From Niveibacterium sp. 24ML (GTDB lineage: Bacteria > Pseudomonadota > Gammaproteobacteria > Burkholderiales > Rhodocyclaceae): a stretch of 64,000 nt of DNA. Every line of letters begins with the position of its first letter. The first letter of the stretch is position 1. The translations under genes and the position numbers were made by a program. Location of the stretch: the NCBI RefSeq assembly GCF_026586805.1, contig NZ_JAPFHA010000012.1, positions 62,001-126,000 of the forward strand. The letters are read 5' to 3'. The notes beneath the pieces are model-generated. The model made no database searches. It saw only the letters and a program-made list of their open reading frames with translations, and had not been told where the DNA came from. Below, piece by piece: positions 36,876 to 45,529 of the stretch.

Positions 36876-37318
36876 GTTTCAAGAAACCGGTTTCGGTGCT
36901 GGTGCTGATCCACTCGCCAGCGCTTGAAGTGCTGCTGATCGAGCGCGCGGCGCATCCGGGCTTCTGGCAGTCGGTCACCGGCAGCCAGGAGGACGACGAG
37001 CCCCTCGCGCTGACCGCCGCGCGGGAACTGCACGAGGAAACCGGCATCCTCGCGCAGCCGGGGCAGATCGAAGACTGGCACCAGCAACAGCAGTACGAGA
37101 TCTTCCCCCAGTGGCGGCACCGCTACGCACCGGGCACCACCCACAACACCGAACACGTCTTCAGCATTTGCGTGCCGCGCGATACGCCGGTGACCCTAGC
37201 GCCCGGCGAACACCGCGCCTGGCGCTGGCTGCCCTGGCGCGAGGCGGCCGCCGCCTGCTTCTCGGAATCCAACCGGGACGCAATCCTCGCCCTGCCCGCC
37301 CGCATGCAAGCGGGCTGA
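36872..37318 (+). CDS. nudB: Dihydroneopterin triphosphate diphosphatase (Nudix)
   Basis: A 148-residue Nudix hydrolase. The Nudix box GSQEDDEPLALTAARELHEETG lies at about residues 37-58, and the N-terminus MSFKKPVSVLVLIHS is NudB-like. It should remove pyrophosphate from dihydroneopterin triphosphate in folate synthesis. In many betaproteobacteria nudB lies just after aspS. Here a receiver-TPR gene and the RNase-inhibitor pair stand between them, which fits insertion into an older aspS-nudB neighbourhood. Its start overlaps the barstar stop codon (ATGA). Confidence 0.85.
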   Translation: MSFKKPVSVLVLIHSPALEVLLIERAAHPGFWQSVTGSQEDDEPLALTAARELHEETGILAQPGQIEDWHQQQQYEIFPQWRHRYAPGTTHNTEHVFSICVPRDTPVTLAPGEHRAWRWLPWREAAAACFSESNRDAILALPARMQAG

Positions 37319-37373
37319 TCCCTTTGCCATCGGGCGGTGGCCTCGCCCTCCCGCCCAAAAAGCTCCACGTCAG

Positions 37374-37404
37374 ATGTAAGGAAACGGGCCCTGACCCCGT
37401 CTAC
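37374..37404 (+). promoter_or_regulatory. ECF-sigma-like promoter of the first bufferin operon
   Basis: ATGTAAGG (37374-37381), a 16-base spacer, then CGTCTAC (37398-37404). The form GTAAGG-N16-CGTC resembles ECF promoters, for instance the Caulobacter SigF type (GTAACC-N16-CGAA) that drives bufferin operons. The same elements with identical spacing occur before the second operon at 39960-39990. The expected transcript start is about 60 bases before the bufA1 ATG. Confidence 0.75.
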
Positions 37405-37469
37405 CTGCATACCGATGCACCGCGTTCGACGCGGCTGCCGGCAACACCACCCTGACCTGGAGCTTTCAC

Positions 37470-37775
37470 ATGAACGCGAAGACCAAACCGCAAGCCCTCT
37501 CCGCCCTCTGCATCGCCACCGCACTGGGCATCGCTCTGTCACAGCCCGTCGCAGCCGCCGATAGCAGCGAGAAGGAAAAATGCTTTGGCGTGGCAATGAA
37601 GGGCAAGAACGACTGTGCGGCAGGCCCGGGCACCAGTTGCGCCGGCACCTCGAAGGTCGACTATCAGGCCGATGCCTGGAAGTACGTGCCCAAGGGCACC
37701 TGTGAGAAGACTGCAAGCCCCACGTCCGCCACCGGCTTTGGTCAGCTCAAGGCCTTCAAGGCCAAGAAGGCCTGA
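37470..37775 (+). CDS. bufA1: Bufferin-type RiPP precursor, BufA1 (DUF2282) family
   Basis: A 101-residue exported precursor. The signal peptide ([18 protein letters not shown]) is followed by a mature part with four cysteines at positions 38, 49, 57 and 78, in the contexts [21 protein letters not shown] and KGTCEK, which are invariant in DUF2282 proteins. In characterised bufferins the cysteines are converted by the MNIO enzyme BufB into rings that bind copper, and the peptide acts as a periplasmic metal buffer. The metal bound here is inferred. It is followed after five bases by bufB. CCTGGAGC precedes the start. Confidence 0.92.
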   Translation: MNAKTKPQALSALCIATALGIALSQPVAAADSSEKEKCFGVAMKGKNDCAAGPGTSCAGTSKVDYQADAWKYVPKGTCEKTASPTSATGFGQLKAFKAKKA

Positions 37776-37780
37776 ACGCC

Positions 37781-38668
37781 ATGCTTCACGCGCCAGAGGC
37801 CGCCCCGCGGCCTGGGCGGGGCCTGCGCGCCGGCGCGGGCTTGCCGCTCAAGCCGCAGTATTTCGCCGCCGCGCGCGCACGCCCTGGCGCGGCGGCGTTC
37901 TACGAGGTACATGCCGAAAACTACCTGGGCACCGGCGGCCCGAACCAGCGCATGCTCGAATGGGTGCGCGACAACCACGGCCTGTCGATCCATGGCGTGG
38001 GGTTGTCGATCGGTGGCGAAGCGCCGCTCGACCCGACCCATCTTGAGCGCATCGCTGCGCTGCTGGAGCGCCACCCGCCAGACGAGTTTTCGGAGCACCT
38101 GGCCTGGTCAAGTCACGGCGGGCAGTTCCTCAACGACCTGCTGCCCCTGCCCTACGACGCCGCCAGCCTGCAGCGCGTGTGCCAGCACATCGACCAGGTG
38201 CAGACGCGCTTGCGGCGGCGCATCCTGCTGGAGAACCCTGCGACTTACGTCGAGTTCGCGCAAAGCACCTACAGCGAAGTCGATTTCATTGGCGAGATCG
38301 TCAAGCGCACGGGCTGCGGGCTCCTGCTCGATGTCAGCAACGCCCATGTTTCATGCAGCAATCATGGCCGCAACACGCAAGCCTACTTGCAGGCCTTGCC
38401 GCTTGCCGCGGTGAGGCAGATTCACCTGGCCGGCTTTGCCACCGAACACGACAGCGCCGGCGCGCCGCTGCTGATCGACACCCACGACCGCCGCGTGGCC
38501 GCCGAAGTGTGGGCGCTCTACCGTGGCCTGATCGCGCAACTCGGGCCCTTGCCCACCTTGATCGAATGGGACGCCGACCTGCCCGGCTTCGACGCCCTGT
38601 GCGACGAGGCCGACAAGGTGAGGGCCTGCCTCGAGCAATACAGCGGGCAGATCGGGCAAGCCGCATGA
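37781..38668 (+). CDS. bufB: Bufferin-modifying MNIO enzyme BufB (DUF692), first copy
   Basis: A 295-residue TIM-barrel enzyme of the multinuclear non-heme iron oxidase family (DUF692; MbnB is a relative). Probable iron ligands appear in order: YEVHAENY (41-48), H71 in SIHGVGLS, H106 in FSEHLAW, E151 in LLENPATY, D184 and N187 in LLLDVSNAH, H215 in IHLAG, DTHD (233-236) and E262 in LIEWD. It should oxidise cysteines of BufA1 together with its partner BufC. Its stop codon overlaps the bufC start (ATGA). Confidence 0.92.
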   Translation: MLHAPEAAPRPGRGLRAGAGLPLKPQYFAAARARPGAAAFYEVHAENYLGTGGPNQRMLEWVRDNHGLSIHGVGLSIGGEAPLDPTHLERIAALLERHPPDEFSEHLAWSSHGGQFLNDLLPLPYDAASLQRVCQHIDQVQTRLRRRILLENPATYVEFAQSTYSEVDFIGEIVKRTGCGLLLDVSNAHVSCSNHGRNTQAYLQALPLAAVRQIHLAGFATEHDSAGAPLLIDTHDRRVAAEVWALYRGLIAQLGPLPTLIEWDADLPGFDALCDEADKVRACLEQYSGQIGQAA

Positions 38669-39438
38669 GCCCGCACGACGCCTTCTTCGCAGCGCTGCAC
38701 CAGCCCGCCGCGGCCCCGCCCGCCGGGCTGCGCAGCTGGAACGGATCGGACCTCGGCCAGCGCTTTGCCGTCTATCGCAACAACCGGATCGTGTCGCTCA
38801 CTGCGGCGCTCGCCGATGGCTTTCCGGTGCTGCAGCAACTCGTCGGTGACGCATGCTTCAACGCACTGGCGCGGCACTACATCGAAGCGCATCCGCCCGA
38901 ATCCCCCGCCTTGTTCGAGTACGGCGAGGCGCTACCAGACTTCGTCGCGGCAAGCGCGCCGATGCGGCCCTACCCCTATCTGGCCGACATCGCGCGCCTT
39001 GAGTGGATGCGCACCCGTGCCTGGCACGCGGCCGATGCGCTGCCGCTGACGGCCGCGCAGTTCCAGGCCTGGCTGCAGACGCCGGAGACCTTGCCCGAGC
39101 GGCGCCTGCGCATGCACCCCTCACTGCAGATCCTCGACTCGGATTACGCCTGCTTCGACATCTGGCACGCACACCAGCAGGCAGAGCCGCCGCAAGGCTT
39201 CAACACCGAAGGCCCGCAGCAGGTGCTGGTGCTACGGCGAGCGGACACGGTTGAAGTCACGCTGATCGATCCCGGCGTGGCGGCGCTGATTCACGCGCTG
39301 GCGCGCGGTGCCACGCTCGGCGATGCCCTGCAGGCCGCATCCGGGCACGCACCGGGTTTTGAGCCGGCCGCCGCACTTGCCACCCTGATCCGCAGCCAAT
39401 GCTGCTGCGGCGCACCCCCCAGCCCGGAGCCCCACTGA
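38665..39438 (+). CDS. bufC: Bufferin maturation partner BufC (DUF2063), first copy
   Basis: A 257-residue protein of the DUF2063 family, which acts with the MNIO enzyme and is thought to present the precursor peptide. The N-terminal part has QRFAVYRNNRIVSLTAALAD and FPVLQQLVGDACF, typical of the domain, followed by a C-terminal domain with LLVLRR-like strands. The ATG at 38665 overlaps the bufB stop codon. A cysteine cluster (QCCCGAPP) near the C-terminus is unusual. The stop overlaps the doxX start by one base (TGATG). Confidence 0.88.
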   Translation: MSPHDAFFAALHQPAAAPPAGLRSWNGSDLGQRFAVYRNNRIVSLTAALADGFPVLQQLVGDACFNALARHYIEAHPPESPALFEYGEALPDFVAASAPMRPYPYLADIARLEWMRTRAWHAADALPLTAAQFQAWLQTPETLPERRLRMHPSLQILDSDYACFDIWHAHQQAEPPQGFNTEGPQQVLVLRRADTVEVTLIDPGVAALIHALARGATLGDALQAASGHAPGFEPAAALATLIRSQCCCGAPPSPEPH

Positions 39439-39965
39439 TGAATACCCTTGTACTCAGCCATGCGCTGATCCACGCCATCAAGGCCTTCAACCACATCGCC
39501 AGCCGCATCCCGGACTCGGCAATCGCCGTGCTGGGCCGCTTTTCAACGGCGGCGATCTTCTGGAAGTCCGGCCAGACCAAGATCGAGGGCTTCGCGCTGG
39601 ATCTGGTCGACGGCACGCTGCAACTGGGCATGCCGAAGCTCTCTGAATCGGCCGTGGCGCTGTTTGCCGAGGAATACCGCCTGCCCTTGCTCGACCCCGG
39701 CGTCGCCGCCACCGCCGCGGCGCTGAGCGAGCATCTGTTTCCGATCCTGCTGCTGCTCGGGCTTGGCACCCGCTTTGCGGCTGCAGCCTTGCTGGGCATG
39801 ACGCTGGTGATCCAGCTCTTCGTCTACCCCGGCGCCTACCCCACGCATGGGGTATGGGCGGCAGTGCTGCTCTTCCTGCTTGCACGAGGAGGCGGCTGTT
39901 TGTCGCTCGATTACCTGATCGCCAAGCGCGCAGGCGGCAACGAAAAAACCGCCGGCGCAATGTAA
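39438..39965 (+). CDS. DoxX-family membrane protein in the bufferin operon
   Basis: A 175-residue inner-membrane protein. GRFSTAAIFWKSGQTKIEGF near residue 37 and LFPILLLLGLGTRFAAAALLGM are typical of DoxX proteins. About four hydrophobic segments are visible. DoxX genes often accompany bufferin clusters; a redox or quinone-linked role is suspected but not shown. It starts at the ATG at 39438 inside the TGATG overlap with bufC. Its TAA stop (39963-39965) lies inside the -35 element of the next promoter. Confidence 0.88.
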   Translation: MNTLVLSHALIHAIKAFNHIASRIPDSAIAVLGRFSTAAIFWKSGQTKIEGFALDLVDGTLQLGMPKLSESAVALFAEEYRLPLLDPGVAATAAALSEHLFPILLLLGLGTRFAAAALLGMTLVIQLFVYPGAYPTHGVWAAVLLFLLARGGGCLSLDYLIAKRAGGNEKTAGAM

Positions 39966-39990
39966 GGATTGATCGCGCAGCCCCGTCTAC
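39960..39990 (+). promoter_or_regulatory. ECF-sigma-like promoter of the second bufferin operon, overlapping the doxX stop codon
   Basis: ATGTAAGG (39960-39967), 16 bases, CGTCTAC (39984-39990). This repeats the elements of 37374-37404 with the same spacing, while the spacer bases differ except for the final CCC. The TAA inside the -35 box is the doxX stop codon. Conservation of the boxes but not of the spacer argues for function rather than recent duplication. Confidence 0.75.
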
Positions 39991-40066
39991 TCCCATGCAC
40001 AGCCCGTGCAGTTGCCAGGCGAGCTTGCCTGACGACACATCCACCAAGCACAGAGAGGTTTTCAAA

Positions 40067-40327
40067 ATGCAGAACATCAAATCCGGTCTTGCCATCGCCA
40101 CCGCCGCCGCTGCGCTGTTTGCACTGGGCGCCGCCCCTCTGACGGCGGTCGCCGCTGAAGACGGCGGCGTCAAATGCGTGGGCGGAAACAGCTGCAAGGG
40201 CTCGTCGGAATGCAAGACCGCCAAGAATGAATGCAAGGGCCAGAACGGCTGCAAGGGCATGGGCTGGACGAAGACCAAGACGGCCGAGGAATGCACCAAG
40301 GCCGGCGGCAAGGTCGCCAAGTCGTAA
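40067..40327 (+). CDS. bufA2: Bufferin-type RiPP precursor, BufA2 family
   Basis: An 86-residue exported precursor. The signal peptide is [20 protein letters not shown]. The mature part is short, lysine-rich and holds six cysteines at positions 37, 43, 49, 56, 62 and 76, in a near-repeating pattern: [27 protein letters not shown]. This is the BufA2 pattern, different from the four-cysteine BufA1 next door. AGAGAGG precedes the ATG at 40067. It should be matured by the DUF692 enzyme that follows after 76 bp. Confidence 0.9.
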   Translation: MQNIKSGLAIATAAAALFALGAAPLTAVAAEDGGVKCVGGNSCKGSSECKTAKNECKGQNGCKGMGWTKTKTAEECTKAGGKVAKS

Positions 40328-40403
40328 TCGGCAGGGGCCGGTTGCGACAACCGGCCCCGCCTCCCTTCCGCCCCCTTCCACCCCCCTTGGCCCGGAGCAT
40401 TGC

Positions 40404-41240
40404 GTGAATCAGCCCCTTGCAGGATTCGGACTCGGCCTGCGGGTCGAGCACTACGGCGACTTCGTCGAGACGCGGCCCGCGGTGGATTGGCTCGAAGTCA
40501 TCTCCGAAAACTACATGGTGCCGGGCGGCAAGCCCCTGCATTACCTGGACCGCATCCGGCGCGATTACCCGATGGTGATGCACGGCGTATCGCTATCAAT
40601 CGGCTCGACCGATCCGCTCGACCGCACTTACCTTGAAGCGCTCAAGGCGCTGGCGGACCGGGTTCAGCCGGCCTGGATCTCTGACCACCTGTGCTGGACG
40701 GGCGTTGATCACCAGAACCTGCATGACCTGCTGCCAATGCCCTACACCGAGGCGGCCCTGCGCCACCTGTGCGACCGCATCCAACAGGTTCAGGAAGCGC
40801 TCGGGCGGCAGATCCTGCTGGAAAACGTTTCAAGCTACATCGGCTACGCGCAGGACGAGATCCCCGAATGGGAATTCGTGGCCGAGGTGGCAAAGCGGGC
40901 AGACTGCCTGCTCCTGCTGGACGTGAACAACGTCTACGTCAGCAGCGTGAACCATGGGTTTGACCCCCACCGTTACATCAGTGCAATGCCGCGCACGCGC
41001 GTGAGGCAAATCCACCTTGCCGGCCACGAAAACCACGGCAGCTACCTGATCGACACCCATGACCACCCGGTCTGCGACCCGGTATGGGCGCTCTACGACT
41101 ACACCTTGCAGGCCCTCGGCACGGTGCCCACGATGATCGAGCGCGACGCTCACATCCCGCCGCTTGATCAACTGCTGGCGGAGCTCGATCGCGCGCGCGC
41201 CATCGCAGCGCGGCATGCAAACGTGCGGGATGCAGCATGA
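40404..41240 (+). CDS. bufB: Bufferin-modifying MNIO enzyme BufB (DUF692), second copy
   Basis: A 278-residue DUF692 enzyme starting at GTG 40404, which has CCCGGAG seven bases upstream. The frame is open further, but the family N-terminus [11 protein letters not shown] lies right after this GTG. Ligand motifs match the first copy: EVISENY (31-37), H60 in VMHGVSLS, H95 in ISDHLCW, E140 in LLENVSSY, D173 and N176 in [10 protein letters not shown]204 in [13 protein letters not shown] (217-220) and E246 in MIERD. It is clearly diverged from the first copy, as expected for a different substrate. ATGA overlap with the next gene. Confidence 0.92.
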   Translation: MNQPLAGFGLGLRVEHYGDFVETRPAVDWLEVISENYMVPGGKPLHYLDRIRRDYPMVMHGVSLSIGSTDPLDRTYLEALKALADRVQPAWISDHLCWTGVDHQNLHDLLPMPYTEAALRHLCDRIQQVQEALGRQILLENVSSYIGYAQDEIPEWEFVAEVAKRADCLLLLDVNNVYVSSVNHGFDPHRYISAMPRTRVRQIHLAGHENHGSYLIDTHDHPVCDPVWALYDYTLQALGTVPTMIERDAHIPPLDQLLAELDRARAIAARHANVRDAA

Positions 41241-42016
41241 GCGCGCTGGGCGACCTGCAACGCGGCCTGCGCGACGCGCTGATGACGGGGGATTGCCCTG
41301 CTGCGCTGATCACCGGGGGCGCCGGCGACACCGCGCAGCGCTTCGCGATCTACGCCCATGCCTATCGCGCCCGCCTGATCAGCGCACTGCGCGACAACTA
41401 CCCGGTGCTGTGGGCAGTGCTGGGCGACGAAGCCTTCGACACGCTGGCAAGTGGCTACCTCGCAACCTACCCTTCACGGCAGGCGTCGATCCGCTGGTTT
41501 GGCGCGCAGCTGCATGAGTACGTGAGCGCCAAGCCTGAGCACCTGCCGCATCCCGCGATTGCCGACCTGATCCGCATGGAGTGGGCATTGCGGGCGGCCT
41601 TCGATGCCGCCAACGAACTCCCGCTCATGCCAGCCGCGCTTGCGACCCTCGCGCCGGAAGACTGGCCCGCGCTGCGCCTGCGCGCGCACGCCTCGGTTTC
41701 ACTCTTGCAGATGGGCTGGGCGGTGGAGCCACTCTGGCATGCGATCGAGCAGGATCCGGAGGGCGACACCGCAGCGCCCGAAGCCAGCCCGCACGCGCTG
41801 CTCATCTGGCGTAACGGCCTTGAAACCCGTTTTCGCACACTCGACTCGCCCTCCGCCGCTTTCCTGACGGCGCTGATTGCAGGCGAGCCCTTCGCCGCCG
41901 CATGCGAGGCCTGCGCCGCCCACTTGCCCGATGCAGGCAAAAGCAGCGAAGTCGTCGCTGGCGCCCTGCAACAGTTCATCCAGGACGGCATCTTCAGCGC
42001 CGCTCCCGCCTTCTAA
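41237..42016 (+). CDS. bufC: Bufferin maturation partner BufC (DUF2063), second copy
   Basis: A 259-residue DUF2063 protein. [20 protein letters not shown] and [20 protein letters not shown] correspond to the N-terminal domain of the first copy, with little identity elsewhere. It is coupled to bufB by an ATGA overlap. It ends the second operon. A weak hairpin (AAGCCTTGTG/CACAAGGGCTT) follows at about 42042-42063, without a T-run. Confidence 0.88.
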   Translation: MSALGDLQRGLRDALMTGDCPAALITGGAGDTAQRFAIYAHAYRARLISALRDNYPVLWAVLGDEAFDTLASGYLATYPSRQASIRWFGAQLHEYVSAKPEHLPHPAIADLIRMEWALRAAFDAANELPLMPAALATLAPEDWPALRLRAHASVSLLQMGWAVEPLWHAIEQDPEGDTAAPEASPHALLIWRNGLETRFRTLDSPSAAFLTALIAGEPFAAACEACAAHLPDAGKSSEVVAGALQQFIQDGIFSAAPAF

Positions 42017-42100
42017 GCAGCACCACCAGCACACCGCTGCAAGCCTTGTGGCACAAGGGCTTACCCCCTTTGCGCGAAGGCAAATCTGCCTACGAATCCG

Positions 42101-42128
42101 CTTGAAACGCGGCGGGAAAGCCCTAGAT
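42101..42128 (+). promoter_or_regulatory. Sigma-32 heat-shock promoter of the hsp20 gene
   Basis: CTTGAA (42101-42106), 14 bases, CCCTAGAT (42121-42128). The RpoH consensus is CTTGAA-N13-15-CCCCATNT, so the -35 is exact and the -10 nearly so. It lies 63 bp before the small heat-shock gene. Confidence 0.8.
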
Positions 42129-42190
42129 TTGAATCAGGAGAGCGGGCCACTGCCCGGCCCGATGACTCCGCGAACCCTATGGAGGACATC

Positions 42191-42604
42191 ATGGCCAATC
42201 TGATCAAACGCGATCCGCTTGACGATTTCTTCCGTGGCTTCCTCGTACGCCCGGTTGATTTCGCCCAGGATGCCGACGCGCCAAGCATCAAGCTCGACGT
42301 CAAGGAATCGGCGGAAAACTACACCGTTCATGCCGAACTGCCGGGCATGAAAAAGGACGATATCCATGTCCATGTCGACGGTCCGATCGTCTCGATCACC
42401 GCTGAACGCAAGGAAGAAAAAGAAGTGAAAGAGGGCGAAAAGCTGCTGCGTACCGAACGTTACTTTGGCAAGGTCAGCCGCAGCTTCCAGCTTGCAAGTG
42501 AAGTGGATGACGCGCGCGCCACCGCGCGTTTCACCGACGGCGTGCTTGAACTGACGCTGCCAAAGAAAGCCACCACACAATCTCGCAGGCTCACGATCAA
42601 CTGA
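42191..42604 (+). CDS. Small heat-shock protein, Hsp20 family
   Basis: A 137-residue ATP-independent chaperone. The alpha-crystallin domain spans about residues 35-125, with YTVHAELPGMKKDDIHVHVD and the closing motif GVLELTLPKK. I start at ATG 42191 because TATGGAGGACATC gives an ideal ribosome site; an in-frame ATG at 42179 would lie upstream of this site. A sigma-32 promoter precedes the gene and a terminator follows it. It is independent of the bufferin operon before it. Confidence 0.93.
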   Translation: MANLIKRDPLDDFFRGFLVRPVDFAQDADAPSIKLDVKESAENYTVHAELPGMKKDDIHVHVDGPIVSITAERKEEKEVKEGEKLLRTERYFGKVSRSFQLASEVDDARATARFTDGVLELTLPKKATTQSRRLTIN

Positions 42605-42621
42605 CTTGGTGAGCAGCGTTG

Positions 42622-42658
42622 AACGGCGGAACGCGAAAGCCTTCCGCCGTTTTCGTTT
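42622..42658 (+). terminator. Rho-independent terminator of hsp20
   Basis: AACGGCGGAA (42622-42631), a 10-base loop, TTCCGCCGTT (42642-42651), followed by TTCGTTT. Located 18 bp after the stop codon. Confidence 0.88.
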
Positions 42659-42681
42659 GCGCTAAACTCGCGGGGTTTTGA

Positions 42682-43593
<912 letters not shown>

Positions 43594-43610
43594 TCACCTT
43601 TGCCGGAACA

Positions 43611-43641
43611 AAAAAGGCCGCATCAGGTGCGGCCTTATTTT
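43611..43641. terminator. Bidirectional terminator between argB and the TPR gene
   Basis: AAGGCCGCA (43614-43622), loop TCAGG, TGCGGCCTT (43628-43636), with ATTTT on the right and a run of A on the left. It serves rightward argB and the leftward TPR gene. Confidence 0.85.
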
Positions 43642-43667
43642 CTGCTGTGATGCGCTGACAGTCATTT

Positions 43668-44447
43668 TCACTGCGCTTTGACGGCCTCGCTCTGATTCGC
43701 GCCATCGAGCACCGGCGCCGATTGCGCGCTGGCAGGCTCGGCAGCCTTCGTTTTCGGCGGCAAGTCCTTCCAGATGCCCGCCCGCTTGAGCTTTTCACGC
43801 AAGCCCGGCAAGGGGTAATTGAGTGCATAGGCCATATGCGCGTACTTCAGGGAATCGTCGTAACGCTTCAGGTCAAAAAAGGCCAAACCCAGGTTGTAGT
43901 AAAGATTAGGATCCTCCGTTGCAGCCTTCTCGGCCTCCTGCAGCAATTTGATCGCCTCATCCCGTCTCCCTACCTTCAGCGTGTAAATCCCCCAGAGCAT
44001 CTTCACCACCGCATCATCGGGTCTAAAGCGCGCTCCCCGCTCAAACCAGCAATCAATGGTGTAGCGGGAGCCCCGTGGCTTGCTCGTCTTCTCCTTGAAC
44101 GACAAATTCATCATCGCAAGCAGCGCGCGGTGATGATTTGGAAAGGCACGCAACGTGTAGTCGATGTCTGCACCCGGGTTGACGCCGGTCTTTCCGCGCT
44201 TCAGCGTCTCGACTTCAGGCGTAAAGTGGGCCCCTTCCACCATACGGATCGGTAGGCCAAGCGCAGTGCGGCTACCTGCATTCTCGACCCGGTAATCGAA
44301 CGGGCCGAAGTTGTTCGACAGCCCGCCGCACAGGAACCTCTCCTCTTGTGCACGCGCTGGCAGAACCACGGCGCCAAATAGCGCAAAGACGGCAGCCCAT
44401 CGGACCACCGCACGAAACGCGCTTACTGATAATGCGACTCTCGTCAT
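43668..44447 (-). CDS. Exported tetratricopeptide-repeat protein
   Basis: A 259-residue protein starting at ATG 44447, which overlaps the stop codon of the acyltransferase gene (TAATG). The signal peptide (VVRWAAVFALFGAVVLPARAQ) is followed by LCGGLSNNFGPFDYRVENAG. The C-terminal half holds two or three TPR units (for example NLYYNLGLAFFDLKRYDDSLKYAHMAYAL). It is presumably periplasmic. Its position at the end of the leftward polysaccharide-modification genes suggests a scaffold role there, which is inference. Confidence 0.75.
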   Translation of the reverse strand: MTRVALSVSAFRAVVRWAAVFALFGAVVLPARAQEERFLCGGLSNNFGPFDYRVENAGSRTALGLPIRMVEGAHFTPEVETLKRGKTGVNPGADIDYTLRAFPNHHRALLAMMNLSFKEKTSKPRGSRYTIDCWFERGARFRPDDAVVKMLWGIYTLKVGRRDEAIKLLQEAEKAATEDPNLYYNLGLAFFDLKRYDDSLKYAHMAYALNYPLPGLREKLKRAGIWKDLPPKTKAAEPASAQSAPVLDGANQSEAVKAQ

Positions 44448-45529
44448 TATTTCATCCGCCCATTCAGCAGAAAACGAAGTGCACCGATACGCGCTATCAG
44501 AAAATGATGCGCAAGCACCGTTAGCGAAAACGTAAACGTGCAGACAAACAGGAACTTGATCCAGGCTGGCAAGCCAAGGTGCATGACCGCCAAGCCCAAG
44601 GCAATCACACACACATGGTGAAGCAAATAGATCGAGTAGCTCGCCGCCACGACAAGCCCGAGGCTTCGACTGCCATTCCTGAACAATACTTGGCAGAGCC
44701 GCAATACCGCGGCAATCAAGACCCAGACGATCAAGATATTTGCAGAATTTTTCAACTCTCCCTCCATGCCATTAAGTCTTGGTAACAAAACCTCCAGCAT
44801 CGGCCCTAGGATTGCAGCAAATATTATTGCTGGGATTGGCACTGAGTAATATTTCTGCCGCAACGACGGGAGGTTGAACATCAAAAATCCGGCGATGAAA
44901 TATGGCAAACCGTTAGCCAAACGGAATAGCGTCGTCAACCCCATCAGGTCGAAATATCCTAATCCACTAACTCTGACAAGCAGCGATATTCCCATTGAAA
45001 AAACTGTCAGGAACAGCATCAGAAAGAACCAATGCACAGCTCCAAGGTAACGAAAAACAGCGCTGAATAGCATGCCATCAAACGCCACTTTGACAAGCCC
45101 GATAGATGGGAGCATCACGGCGAGATCGACGAGAAACCACAAATGATATAGCGGGGTGAGCTGTCCCCAAGGCGTAAGTGCCGTCCAGTCACCGCCCGCC
45201 ATAACAAACTCCTGAACTCGATTGATGACCACCCAGGTAAACAGCAGTGGCACGCCAAGTCTCAAATATCGGTCCTTGAGGGTCCGTACGAAACCCACCT
45301 TGGCATACGTTAGCCCACAAAAAAAACCGGACAGCCAGAAGAATCCTGGAACCCGAAATATATGAATGAAGGCCACCAACCAGTTGAACGCCGCATTTGA
45401 CTCGGAATCCTTAACCAACCAGCCGGAACCCACCGCGTAGATGTTGCCTGTGTGCAACACAATTCCCAGCACCAACAAGGTGGCTCTAGCAGCATCCAGG
45501 GACCACTCACGCTGGCTACGCTGATTCAT
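44447..45529 (-). CDS. Membrane acyltransferase (acyltransferase-3 family)
   Basis: A 360-residue inner-membrane protein with about ten hydrophobic segments. The N-terminal REWSLDAARATLLVLGIVLH carries the characteristic histidine, and FRVPGFFWLSGFFCGL with KDRYLRLGVPLL follows, as in OatA, NodX and OpgC relatives. It should transfer acetyl or another acyl group across the membrane to a surface glycan. It overlaps the SGNH-hydrolase gene by 14 bp; such pairs often work together in O-acetylation. Base composition is visibly AT-richer than in its neighbours. Confidence 0.85.
   Translation of the reverse strand: MNQRSQREWSLDAARATLLVLGIVLHTGNIYAVGSGWLVKDSESNAAFNWLVAFIHIFRVPGFFWLSGFFCGLTYAKVGFVRTLKDRYLRLGVPLLFTWVVINRVQEFVMAGGDWTALTPWGQLTPLYHLWFLVDLAVMLPSIGLVKVAFDGMLFSAVFRYLGAVHWFFLMLFLTVFSMGISLLVRVSGLGYFDLMGLTTLFRLANGLPYFIAGFLMFNLPSLRQKYYSVPIPAIIFAAILGPMLEVLLPRLNGMEGELKNSANILIVWVLIAAVLRLCQVLFRNGSRSLGLVVAASYSIYLLHHVCVIALGLAVMHLGLPAWIKFLFVCTFTFSLTVLAHHFLIARIGALRFLLNGRMK

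Noticed and set aside
38179-39438. Longer start for the first bufC
   Set aside because: The upstream 486 bp overlap bufB in another frame and encode an arginine-rich shadow; the ATG at 38665 overlaps the bufB stop codon and begins the DUF2063 domain.
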